Program-made: the position numbers and the translations under genes | Notes under the pieces: model-generated | The model's input: only the letters and a program-made list of their open reading frames with translations | Database searches by the model: none | What the model was told of the DNA's origin: nothing | Assembly: GCF_008634025.1 (NCBI RefSeq) | Contig: NZ_PDCM01000002.1 | Span: forward strand, 2,418,001 to 2,482,000 | Source: Streptomyces albofaciens JCM 4342 | Lineage (GTDB): Bacteria > Actinomycetota > Actinomycetes > Streptomycetales > Streptomycetaceae | DNA: 64,000 nt | Reading direction: 5' to 3' | In this document: one piece after another, positions 43,920 to 54,100 of the stretch | Layout: each line of letters opens with the position of its first letter | Position numbering within the stretch: position 1 is the stretch's first letter

Positions 43920-44609
43920 TTACACCTCCGGCAGCTGATACCCCAACAGCTCCGGGTCCTCGCCCTCCTCCTCCAGTGCCTGTCGGACCACACGCAGGGC
44001 CAGCCCTTCGGCATAGCCCTTACGGGCCAGCATGCCCGCGAGGCGGCGGATGCGCTTTCCCCGGTCCAGGCCGCGGGTCGTCCGGAGCTTGCGGTCGACC
44101 AGTTCGCGGGCCGTGCGCTCCTCCTGCTCGGAGTCCAGCTGCCCGAGGGCCTCGTCGACCGTCGCCGCGTCGACGCCTTTCGTACGGAGCTCGCGGGCGA
44201 GCGCGCGGCGGGCCAGGCCGCGGCTGTGGTGCCGGGACTCCACCCAGGCGTCCGCGAACTTCGCGTCGTCGATCAGCCCCACCTCCTCGAAGCGGGACAG
44301 CACCTCCTGCGCCGCCTCCTCGGGGATGCCCCGCTCGCGCAGGGCGTCCTCCAGCTGCTTGCGTGTGCGCGCGGACCCGGTGAGCAGGCGCAGGCAGATG
44401 GCCCGCGCCTGCTCCTCGGGCGTACGCGGCGGTCCCGCCTCGGCCCTCGACGAGGAGGGACCACCGCCGTCCTTGCGTTTCCCACGGTTGTCGGCACCGA
44501 CGGCGGTGCCGCCGCCGTTCCGGCCGGCGTCGTCACGTCCCCCGCCGTGAGCGACGCCGTCACCATGGCCGTAGCCGCGGTCCTCGGGCCATTCCGTTCG
44601 CCGCGTCAC
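43920..44609 (-). CDS. recX: RecA modulator RecX
   Basis: RecX binds RecA filaments and limits their activity. The 229-residue protein has a disordered Gly/Asp-rich N-terminal 60 residues and then the three-helix repeats of RecX (ARAICLRLLTGSARTRKQLEDAL, IDDAKFADAWVESRHHSRGLARRAL, RKGYAEGLALRVVRQAL). GTG 44609 lies 6 bp after the recA stop, so the two are one operon with recX translated at low level (weak ribosome site). It inherits the SOS promoter of recA. Confidence 0.93.
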   Translation of the reverse strand: MTRRTEWPEDRGYGHGDGVAHGGGRDDAGRNGGGTAVGADNRGKRKDGGGPSSSRAEAGPPRTPEEQARAICLRLLTGSARTRKQLEDALRERGIPEEAAQEVLSRFEEVGLIDDAKFADAWVESRHHSRGLARRALARELRTKGVDAATVDEALGQLDSEQEERTARELVDRKLRTTRGLDRGKRIRRLAGMLARKGYAEGLALRVVRQALEEEGEDPELLGYQLPEV

Positions 44610-44615
44610 GATGGA

Positions 44616-45746
<1,131 letters not shown>

Positions 45747-45884
45747 GGCTTCCACCCGGTTTGCTTGAGTCGATCGCTTCACGTCCATGACGCTAACGCC
45801 TGCCACTGACAATGCGCCCGGACCCGGCTCCGGCCTGTGGATAACTCCCGGGAACTCGGGCAGAAACACGGGTCGGACGTCTCA

Positions 45885-45913
45885 TAAGAATAGACGTTCG
45901 ATTTTGGTGTCAA
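45885..45913 (-). promoter_or_regulatory. SOS-regulated promoter of recA
   Basis: On the minus strand a consensus -35 TTGACA (45908-45913) is followed by the SOS box GAACGTCTATTC (45888-45899) and AT-rich sequence TATTCTTATG that can serve as -10. The LexA site thus occupies the spacer. Confidence 0.85.
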
Positions 45914-45974
45914 GCGCACCCCGCGCGACTCGCCGCCCTGCCCCTGGCCCGGCTGCTGCCGAAGGCGGCACTGG

Positions 45975-46110
45975 AGGGGCGGTAAGCGGCGGCAGGAAGC
46001 GGCAGGAGGCGGCAGGGGCGGCAGGGGCGGCAGGGGCGGCAAGGGGCGGCAAGGGCACCGTAAGGAGCGGCGAGGGCGGCAAGAGGCCGTAAGGGACCGT
46101 AAGGACGTGC
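45975..46110. repeat. GGCAGGGGC minisatellite upstream of recA
   Basis: A 9-10-bp purine-rich unit (GGCAGGGGC, with GGCAAGGGGC and GTAAGGACC-like drift) repeats about ten times between the recA promoter and the stop of the AI-2E family gene. No gene is supported in 45914-46185. Confidence 0.75.
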
Positions 46111-46185
46111 GCGGCTGAGGGCAGCCGGGCGGAGCCGACGGCAGGTGGCCTGCTCCGCCCGCTCTCCCACTCGTCCTTGCTCGCC

Positions 46186-47484
46186 TTACTCGCCCTTGCC
46201 GCCCGTGCCCCGCTCATCCCCGTCTCCGCCGTCCCCGCCGCGGCCACCGGCGCTCCCGCCTTCCCCGTCCCCGTCCCCGTCTCCGCGCCCCTCCAACGGC
46301 GCGGTCGGCGGGTCGTCGTGCAGGGACCGGCGCAGCCGGCGCAGGGCCGAGGAGGCGCGCCGGCGCCGGCCGCCGCCCATCACCCGTACCTCGTCCGTGA
46401 CGTCGTACCGCTTCACGTACGCCCCGAGGAACGCCTGCAGCGTCGCGGTCGCCGGGATGGCGATCAGCGCGCCGACCGCGCCCATCAGCGCCGTGCCGGC
46501 GATCACCGAGCCGAAGGCGACGGCCGGGTGGATGTCCACGGTCCTGGCGGTGATGCGCGGCTGGAGCAGGTAGTTCTCGAACTGCTGGTAGATCACGACG
46601 AAGGCGAAGACCCACAGCGCGTACCAGGGGTCGACGGTGAAGGCGAGCAGGATCGGCAGCGCGCCCGCGAGGTAGGTGCCGATGGTCGGGATGAACTGGG
46701 AGACCAGCCCGACCCACATGCCGAGCGCGGGGGCGTACGGGACGCCCAGGATCTCCAGCAGGACGTAGTGCGCGATGCCCGAGATGAGCGCCATCAGGCC
46801 GCGCGAGTACAGATAGCCGCCGGTCTTGGCGACCGCGATCTCCCAGGCGCGCAGCACCTCGGTCTGCCGGGACGGCGGCAGGACCGAGCACAGGGCGCGG
46901 CGCAGCCGGGGGCCGTCGGCGGCGAAGTAGAAGGAGAACAGCGCGACCGTCAGCAGGTTGAACAGGCTGCCCAGGACGGTCGCGGAGACGGCGAGCACAT
47001 TGTTGGCGCTGTCCTGGACGTACTTCTGCAGCCAGTCCGATCTGAGCAGGTTGTTCTGTACCTCGACCCGCGAGAGGTGGCTGTGGAAGGTGCTGTTGAT
47101 CCAGCTGATCACCGAGTCCAGGTACTGCGGGAACTCCTGGACCATGGTGGCGATCTGGCCCGCGAGCATCGACCCGAGGAGCGCGAAGAACCCCGCGGCC
47201 CCGACGAGTATGCCGAGGAAGACCAGGCCGGTCGCGGCCCCGCGCCGCATGCCCCGGGCCGCCATCCAGTCCACGGCCGGCTCGACGGCCAGGGCGAGGA
47301 AGAAGGCGATGAGCACGTTCAGCAGCAGCGCGATGAGCTGGTGGAACGCCCAGCTGGCAAGCTGGAAACAGGCCACGAGGGCGAGCGCCAGCACCATGGC
47401 GCGGGGCAGCCACCGCGGCATCCGCGCGGCCGGGCCGTCGGGTCTCGGGTCGTCGTGGCTGGTGGGATTCTCGGTCGCTGGCAC
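46186..47484 (-). CDS. AI-2E (PerM/TqsA) family transporter
   Basis: The 432-residue membrane protein has about eight helices, starting MVLALALVACFQLASWAFHQ and LIALLLNVLIAFFLALAVEP, with the family segments FSFYFAADGPRLRRAL, GMWVGLVSQFIPTIGTYLAG and YQQFENYLLQPRITART. The substrate of this broad family is usually unknown; autoinducer-2 export applies only to some members. The C-terminal 60 residues are charged and Gly/Asp-rich. GTG 47484 is the best start before the first helix; the ribosome site is weak. It is downstream of DUF3046. Confidence 0.88.
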   Translation of the reverse strand: MPATENPTSHDDPRPDGPAARMPRWLPRAMVLALALVACFQLASWAFHQLIALLLNVLIAFFLALAVEPAVDWMAARGMRRGAATGLVFLGILVGAAGFFALLGSMLAGQIATMVQEFPQYLDSVISWINSTFHSHLSRVEVQNNLLRSDWLQKYVQDSANNVLAVSATVLGSLFNLLTVALFSFYFAADGPRLRRALCSVLPPSRQTEVLRAWEIAVAKTGGYLYSRGLMALISGIAHYVLLEILGVPYAPALGMWVGLVSQFIPTIGTYLAGALPILLAFTVDPWYALWVFAFVVIYQQFENYLLQPRITARTVDIHPAVAFGSVIAGTALMGAVGALIAIPATATLQAFLGAYVKRYDVTDEVRVMGGGRRRRASSALRRLRRSLHDDPPTAPLEGRGDGDGDGEGGSAGGRGGDGGDGDERGTGGKGE

Positions 47485-47606
47485 GGCCCAAGTGTCGCGC
47501 ACGGCTCTGACAAGTCCCGCTCTGCCCCGCGCGGCACGGCTGTCCGCCCCCGCCCGGCTCGTCCGTGCGGGTCCCTCCCGTCCCGCCGCCCCGTGGGCCG
47601 TCCGTG

Positions 47607-47801
47607 TCAGCGCTTGTCGTACGGGACGTCCATGGTCGTGCAGACGACCCGCCAGACGTCCTTCGCCTCCCACCCCGCGGCCAGCGCCTCGTGGACGGTC
47701 CGCCCGCCGAGCCCGGACATCACATGATCACGCGCGAAGGAGTCGGCGTAGGACGCGCCGAAGTGCTCCGCCATCCGCTCCCAGAAGACCGTCAACCGCA
47801 T
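47607..47801 (-). CDS. DUF3046 protein
   Basis: This 64-residue protein matches the small actinobacterial DUF3046 family (MRLTVFWERMAEHFGASYADSFARD ... VHEALAAGWEAKDVWRVVC). It is conserved near recA in actinomycetes. Its function is unknown. It may be cotranscribed with the AI-2E family gene 122 bp downstream. Confidence 0.88.
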   Translation of the reverse strand: MRLTVFWERMAEHFGASYADSFARDHVMSGLGGRTVHEALAAGWEAKDVWRVVCTTMDVPYDKR

Positions 47802-47880
47802 GCCTCCAGTATCCCGCCCCTGAGAGTGCAGCCGTGCCCGCGTCGGTGCCGGGCCGCCGCTTCGGCCCTACCGTCGGTCC

Positions 47881-48810
47881 ATGGCGGAAAACGGAGCACC
47901 ACAGCCGACCTCACTGGCGCGTGCCGAGCGCTTCATCTGGCTCACTGCCCGGGTGCTCGAACAGCGCCGCTTCGCGTACCACTTCCTGGGCGGGAGTGCG
48001 GACGGCGTCGAGGCCGCGCTCGCCGCGTACGCCAATCCGGACGGTGGTTACGGGCACGCCCTGGAGCCCGACCTGCGCGGCCCGGTCAGCCAGCCGCTGC
48101 ACACCGCGCACGCCTTGTACGTCCTCGACCGCATCGGGCGCTGCGGCGGTCAGCGGGCCGAACGGATCTGCCGCTATCTGACCGAGGTGTCCACCGTGCA
48201 GGGGGCGCTGCCCGCGCTGCACCCCTCGTTGCGCGGCTATCCGGCCGCCCCCTGGCTGCCGGTGCTCGACGACCCGCCGAGCGCTCTGCTGGCCACCGGG
48301 CCCGTCGTGGGTCTGCTGCACCGCAACGAGGTGTGGCACGCCTGGCTGTTCCGGGCCACGGACTTCTGCTGGCAGGCGGTGGAGTCCCTGGAGAGGACCC
48401 ATCCGTACGAGGTCGAGGCGGCCCTCGCGTTCCTGGAGGGCGCGCCGGACCGGCCGCGCGCCGAGGCCGCCGCGCGGCGCCTGGGGTCCCTGGTGCGCGC
48501 GCAGCGGCTGGTCCTCCTGGAGCCGGAGCAGGCGGCCCGTACACCGGTGCCGGCCGGTTACGCGCCCGGTGAGCACCACTTCGCGTACGACTACGCGGCC
48601 GCGCCGGACTCGCTCGCCCGCCGCTGGTTCACGGACGCCGAGACGGACCGGGCGCTGGACCACCTCGCCGCCCTCCAGCGGGAGGACGGCGGCTGGCCCG
48701 TGAACTGGCGCACGTGGGCCCCGGGCACCGCACTGGAATGCCGCCCGATGGTGACGCTCAAGGCGCTGCTGACGCTGCGCGCCTACGGGCGCCTCACCGG
48801 CCGGCAGTGA
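47881..48810 (+). CDS. Prenyltransferase/squalene-oxidase-repeat-like alpha/alpha toroid protein
   Basis: I do not know a specific function. The 309-residue protein has repeat segments such as AAYANPDGGYGHALEPDLRG and LQREDGGWPVNWRTWAPG that resemble the QW/terpenoid-cyclase toroid repeats (GGW/GGY turns). No DxDD or DCTAE motif is seen, so cyclase activity is unlikely. A -10-like TACCGT ends six bases before the ATG and no Shine-Dalgarno site is present, which suggests a leaderless mRNA. A weak 7-bp hairpin (48807-48832) follows the stop. Confidence 0.7.
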   Translation: MAENGAPQPTSLARAERFIWLTARVLEQRRFAYHFLGGSADGVEAALAAYANPDGGYGHALEPDLRGPVSQPLHTAHALYVLDRIGRCGGQRAERICRYLTEVSTVQGALPALHPSLRGYPAAPWLPVLDDPPSALLATGPVVGLLHRNEVWHAWLFRATDFCWQAVESLERTHPYEVEAALAFLEGAPDRPRAEAAARRLGSLVRAQRLVLLEPEQAARTPVPAGYAPGEHHFAYDYAAAPDSLARRWFTDAETDRALDHLAALQREDGGWPVNWRTWAPGTALECRPMVTLKALLTLRAYGRLTGRQ

Positions 48811-48841
48811 CCGCGGCCGGACGCCCGGTCACGCCCCGCCG

Positions 48842-49150
48842 TCACCCGCCCAGCGCTCGCACGCCCGCCGTCACCACCACCGCGACCGCCACGACCAGCA
48901 GGAACGGTGCGCGCAGCAGCAGGGCGACCACCGCCGCGCCGACGCCCGCCACCTTGGCGTCCAGCAGCAGGTGGTGTCCGTCGCTGAAGGTCTCCTGCGC
49001 GGTGAGCGCGGCGAGCAGGGCCACCGGCAGCAGGGCGGCCAGACGCTGGACGAGCGGCCGTTCCAGGGCGCCCGCGGGCACCAGGAGGCCGAGGTACTTC
49101 ACCAGGTAGCAGCCGACGGCGGTGACGCCGATCGCGATCCAGACGTTCAT
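48842..49150 (-). CDS. azlD: AzlD-family branched-chain amino acid exporter small subunit
   Basis: The 102-residue membrane protein has three or four helices (IAIGVTAVGCYLVKYLGLLV, LAALLPVALLAALTAQ, AGVGAAVVALLLRAPFLLVV). AzlD works with AzlC to export branched-chain amino acids or analogues. Its ATG overlaps the azlC stop by four bases. Confidence 0.88.
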   Translation of the reverse strand: MNVWIAIGVTAVGCYLVKYLGLLVPAGALERPLVQRLAALLPVALLAALTAQETFSDGHHLLLDAKVAGVGAAVVALLLRAPFLLVVAVAVVVTAGVRALGG

Positions 49151-50010
49151 CGTGCGTCCGCCTCTCGTGTGCTCTTGTCCGTCTCCGGGGTGCTCGCTTC
49201 GCCGCCGGTACGTGAACGGGCCCGGCGGCCCTCCGCCCAGAGGACGGCCGGTGCGGCCAGCGCCGCCACGAGGACCGGTGCGCCCGCCGGCAGCAGCGGC
49301 AGCGTGACCAGGAGGAGTACGGCCCCGAGACCCGCCGCCGCCCGTTCCGCCGCCGTCTTGAGCATGGGTCCGAGCAGCGCCACGAAGACCGCGGGCCCGG
49401 CCGCGTCCAGTCCCCAGGCGGCCGTGTCGCCCATGGCCTCGGCTCCCATGGCTCCGGCGAGGGTGGTGAGGTTCCACAGGGCGTACAGGCTCAGTCCGGT
49501 GACCGTGAAGCCCAGGCGCGCGCTGCGCCGGTCGGGCTGGGCCAGGGCGACGGCCGAGGTCTCGTCGATGACCCAGTGGGCGGCGAACGGTCTGACCGCC
49601 GCCCGGTAGCCGAGGAGGCCGGACAGGCGCAGCCCGTAGAAGGCGTTGCGGGTGCCGAGGAAGAACGCCCCGGCCGCCGCGGTGAACGGGTTGCCGCCCG
49701 CGGCCAGCGCGCCGACCAGCGCGAACTGCGAGGCGCCGGTGAAGACCAGCAGGCTCAGGGCGCACGCCTGGAACACCGTGAGCCCCGCGCCGGACGCGGT
49801 CACCCCGAAGGCGAAACCGGACAGCCCGACGGCGACACCGACGCCGAGCGCGTCCCTGACGACCGCGGAACGGGGTCTGGTTCCGGCGGGGGGCGCCGGG
49901 CTCGGTATGTGTTCCGTGCGCGGTACCGGCTCGGCTCGCGGTATCGGCTGGTCGGGTTCTGCGTGTCCTGATGGCCGTGTCGTTTCCGGATGTTCCGTTT
50001 GCTGTGCCAC
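49147..50010 (-). CDS. azlC: AzlC-family branched-chain amino acid exporter large subunit
   Basis: The 287-residue permease has the AzlC core: [37 protein letters not shown] and FFLGTRNAFYGLRLS, followed by HWVIDETSAVALAQ. A Pro/Arg-rich N-terminus of 45 residues precedes the first helix. GTG 50010 follows AAGG. The araC-type gene upstream ends 10 bp away, so the three genes form one unit. Confidence 0.9.
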   Translation of the reverse strand: MAQQTEHPETTRPSGHAEPDQPIPRAEPVPRTEHIPSPAPPAGTRPRSAVVRDALGVGVAVGLSGFAFGVTASGAGLTVFQACALSLLVFTGASQFALVGALAAGGNPFTAAAGAFFLGTRNAFYGLRLSGLLGYRAAVRPFAAHWVIDETSAVALAQPDRRSARLGFTVTGLSLYALWNLTTLAGAMGAEAMGDTAAWGLDAAGPAVFVALLGPMLKTAAERAAAGLGAVLLLVTLPLLPAGAPVLVAALAAPAVLWAEGRRARSRTGGEASTPETDKSTREADAR

Positions 50011-50020
50011 GTTCGGGACC

Positions 50021-50983
50021 TTAGGAAGGCACCGTCCCGGCGGTCTTGTACGTTCTTGCGCCGCCCGCCCGCTCGCGCCGGTACGCGCCCGGCGGTACGC
50101 CCACGATGCGGGTGAAGTGCCGGTTCAGGTGCGGCTGGTCGGTGAAGCCGACGGCGACGGCGGCCTCGGCGGGCGCCGTACCGGCCTCCAGGAGCCGGCG
50201 CGCGCGGCGTACGCGGGCGTCGGTGAGCCAGGCGTGCGGCGGCATTCCGTACGCGTTCTTGAAGGCCCGCAGCAGGGCGAACGGGCTGGTGCCCAGTTCC
50301 CGTGCCAGGTGCTCCAGGGAGGGCGGCGATATGAGCCGGGATTCCAGGAGGGCTCTGGCGTGTTCGGCGGTGCGCGCCCCGGCCGCGGCGGGAATACGGG
50401 CCGGCAGCGGGCCGCCGTGGCGCCGCAGCAGCCGGGCGATCACGACGCGCAGCAGGCTGTCGGCGGCCAGCGCGTTGCCCTCCTCGGCGGCACGGTGCAC
50501 GCCGTTGACCAGGCGTACGGCTTCCGGGTCGGCCACGAAGGCCTCGGTGAAACCGGCGGTGCCGGCCAGGCCGGTCGTCTCGGCGGCGATGTCGGCGACG
50601 AGCTGCCGGGCGGGGTAGAGCGTGGAATAGGCCCAGCCCTCGGGTGCGCCGGCCTGCGCGGTGTGCGGCACCTCCGGGTTGATCATGATGATGCCGCCGT
50701 GCCCGGCGTCCACGGCGCCGTCCGGCAGTCCGACCCGCTCGACACCGCCGGTGACGGCGCCCAGGACGTAGCCCTCGTGGGAGTGGCGGGGGAAGGCGTG
50801 CCGGACATAGCGGGCGCGCAGCAGGTCCAGGCCGGGCAGCCCGGCGTACTGCCAGTGCCGGGCCCACTCACCGCCCTTCCGGGCCGAGGGAGTCGTCGTC
50901 GGGTCCCCGCCGGCCCGGGCCTCCGTGTCCGGCGCCGCCGCGCCGTCCGGGCCGCGCGCGTCCCCCGTCCCGCTGCCGATCAT
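50021..50983 (-). CDS. AraC-family transcriptional regulator of the azl genes
   Basis: The 320-residue regulator has an N-terminal cupin-like AraC sensing domain (RHAFPRHSHEGYVLGAVTGG, IIMINPEVPHTAQAG) and two C-terminal helix-turn-helix motifs (SLEHLARELGTSPFALLRAFKNAYG and AEAAVAVGFTDQPHLNRHFTRIVG). Adjacency to azlCD suggests it controls that exporter in response to an amino acid. ATG 50983 is preferred to upstream in-frame starts, which have no support. Confidence 0.9.
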   Translation of the reverse strand: MIGSGTGDARGPDGAAAPDTEARAGGDPTTTPSARKGGEWARHWQYAGLPGLDLLRARYVRHAFPRHSHEGYVLGAVTGGVERVGLPDGAVDAGHGGIIMINPEVPHTAQAGAPEGWAYSTLYPARQLVADIAAETTGLAGTAGFTEAFVADPEAVRLVNGVHRAAEEGNALAADSLLRVVIARLLRRHGGPLPARIPAAAGARTAEHARALLESRLISPPSLEHLARELGTSPFALLRAFKNAYGMPPHAWLTDARVRRARRLLEAGTAPAEAAVAVGFTDQPHLNRHFTRIVGVPPGAYRRERAGGARTYKTAGTVPS

Positions 50984-51115
50984 GGCGCCATTGTGCTCCG
51001 GCGTGGCCCGCCACCGCCCGGGCGTCCGGGTCGTGGACGGTGCGGCCGCCGACATCACCGCTGGTGAGAGGCGGGACGCCGCCGATTGTCAGTGGTCCGT
51101 TGCACGATGGGGGAC

Positions 51116-54100
51116 ATGGCCACGGCAGCGCTCGACTCGTTCTCCCCCGCGACCCGCGACTGGTTCACGGGGGCGTTCCGCGCGCCCACCGCCGCGCAGG
51201 AGGGCGCCTGGCGGGCCATCGGCGCGGGGTCGGACGTGCTGGTGGTCGCGCCGACCGGCTCCGGCAAGACCCTGGCCGCCTTCCTCGCCTCGCTCGACCG
51301 GCTCGCGAGCGTCCCGCCGCCCGCCGAGCCGAAGAAGCGCTGCCGCGTGCTGTACGTCTCCCCGCTGAAGGCCCTCGCGGTCGACGTCGAGCGCAACCTG
51401 CGCAGCCCGCTCACCGGCATCCGCCAGGAATCCGTCCGCCAGGGGCTGCCCGAGCCCGACATCCGGGTGGGCATCCGCTCCGGCGACACCCCGGCCGCCG
51501 AGCGCCGCGCGATCGCCACCCGGCCGCCGGACATCCTCATCACCACCCCCGAGTCGCTGTTCCTCATGCTCACCTCCTCGGCCCGGGAGGCACTCGAAGG
51601 CGTCGAGACGGTGATCGTGGACGAGGTGCACGCCGTCGCGGGCACGAAGCGCGGCGCCCACCTCGCGCTCTCCCTGGAGCGGCTGGACCACCTGCTGGAG
51701 CGCCCGGCCCGCCGTATCGGACTGTCGGCGACGGTGCGCCCGGTGGAGGAGGTCGCCCGGTATCTGTCACCGCAGCGCCGGGTGGAGATCGTCCAGCCGC
51801 CGTCCGGCAAGGAGTTCGACCTGTCGGTCGTGGTTCCCGTGGAAGACCTGGGCGAGCTGGGCGGCTCCCCCGTCCAGGAGGGCGACACCGGCGAGAAGCC
51901 CTCCATCTGGCCGCATGTCGAGGAGAAGATCGCCGACCTGGTGCAGGCCCACCGCTCGACGATCGTCTTCGCCAACTCCCGCCGTCTCGCCGAGCGCCTG
52001 TGCAACCGGCTGAACGAGATCGCCTACGAACGCGCCACCGGCGAGGCGCTGCCCGAGGACCACTCCCCCGCCGAGCTGATGGCCGAGTCGGGCGCCGCCA
52101 AGGGGGCGCCCGCGCTGCTGGCCCGCGCCCACCACGGCTCGGTGTCCAAGGAGCAGCGCGCCCAGGTGGAGGAGGACCTGAAGGCGGGCCGGCTGCCGGC
52201 CGTGGTCGCCACGTCCAGCCTGGAGCTGGGTATCGACATGGGCGCGGTCGACCTGGTCGTGCAGGTCGAGTCCCCGCCGTCGGTCGCCTCCGGCCTCCAG
52301 CGGGTCGGCCGCGCGGGCCACCAGGTCGGCGCGGTGTCCCGGGGCGTGGTCTTCCCCAAGTACCGCGGCGACCTGGTGCAGGCCGCGGTCGTCACGGAAC
52401 GGATGCGGGCGGGCTCCATCGAGTCGCTGCGCGTCCCGGCCAACCCGCTGGACGTGCTGGCCCAGCAGCTGGTCGCGATGGTGTCGATGGACACCTGGGA
52501 CGTGACGGAGCTGCTGGCCCTGGTCCGCCGCTCCGCCTCCTTCGCGTCGCTGCCCGAGTCGGCGTTCAACGGCGTCCTGGACATGCTCGCGGGCCGCTAT
52601 CCGTCCGACGCCTTCGCCGAGCTGCGCCCCCGGGTCGTGTGGGACCGGGTGGCGCAGACGGTCACCGGCCGCCCCGGCGCGCAGCGGCTGGCCGTCACGT
52701 CCGGCGGCACGATCCCCGACCGGGGCCTCTTCGGTGTCTTCCTCGCCGGTGCCGACCCGAAGAAGGGAGGCGGCCGGGTCGGGGAGCTGGACGAGGAGAT
52801 GGTCTACGAGTCCCGCGTCGGCGATGTCTTCACGCTCGGTACGACCTCCTGGCGCATCGAGGACATCACCCGCGACCGGGTGCTGGTCTCCCCCGCCCCC
52901 GGGGTCCCCGGCCGGCTGCCCTTCTGGAAGGGCGACCAGCTCGGCCGCCCCCTCGAACTGGGCCGCGCCCTGGGCGCGTTCCTCCGCGAGATCGGCTCGC
53001 TCGACCCGGAGGCCGCCCGCGCGCGGCTGGCCGCCGCCGGACTGGACGACTGGGCGACGGGCAACGTCCTGTCGTACCTCGCCGAGCAGAAGCAGAGCTG
53101 CGGCCATGTGCCGGACGACCGCACGATCGTCGTCGAGCGCTTCCGCGACGAGCTGGGCGACTGGCGGGTGGTGGTGCACTCCCCGTTCGGCGCGCAGGTG
53201 CACGCCCCCTGGGCGCTGGCCCTCGGCGCCCGCCTCGCCGAGCGCTACGGCATGGACGCGCAGGTCATGCACGCCGACGACGGCATCGTGCTGCGCCTGC
53301 CGGACGCCGACCTGATGGGCCTGGACCTGCTCGACAGCGACACCGGCGACTTCGACCCGGCGGCCCGCGGCATGGAGTACGACCCCGAGCAGTCCCCGGT
53401 GGGCGCCGCCGACGTGGTCTTCGACAAGGGCGAGGTCGACCAGGTCGTCACGGACCAGGTGGGCGGCTCGGCCCTGTTCGCCTCCCGGTTCCGCGAGTGC
53501 GCGGCCCGCGCCCTGCTGCTGCCCCGCCGCAACCCCGGCAAGCGCACGCCCCTGTGGCAGCAGCGCCAGCGCGCCTCCCAGCTCCTCCAGGTGGCGGGCG
53601 AGTTCGGGTCGTTCCCGATCGTGCTGGAGGCCGTCCGCGAATGCCTCCAGGACGTCTTCGACGTACCGGGCCTGACGGAGCTGATGGGCGACATCGAGGC
53701 CCGCCGGGTCCGCCTCGTCGAGGTCACCACGCCCGAGCCGTCCCCCTTCGCCCGCTCCCTGCTGTTCGGCTATGTGGCCCAGTTCCTGTACGAGGGCGAC
53801 TCCCCGCTCGCCGAGCGCCGGGCCGCCGCCCTCTCCCTGGACTCCCGGCTGCTGGCCGAGCTGCTCGGCCAGGCCGAGCTGCGCGAACTGCTCGACGCCG
53901 ATGTCCTGGCCGAGCTGGAGAGCGAGCTGCAGTGGCGGACGGAGGACCGCCGGGTCAAGGACGCCGAGGGCGTCGCCGACCTGCTGCGGATGCTCGGCCC
54001 GCTCACCGACGCCGAGTTGTCCGAGCGCGGCGCCGATCCCGCGTGGGTACGGGAGCTGGCGTCGGCCCGCCGGGCCATCACCGTCCGCATCGCGGGCCAG

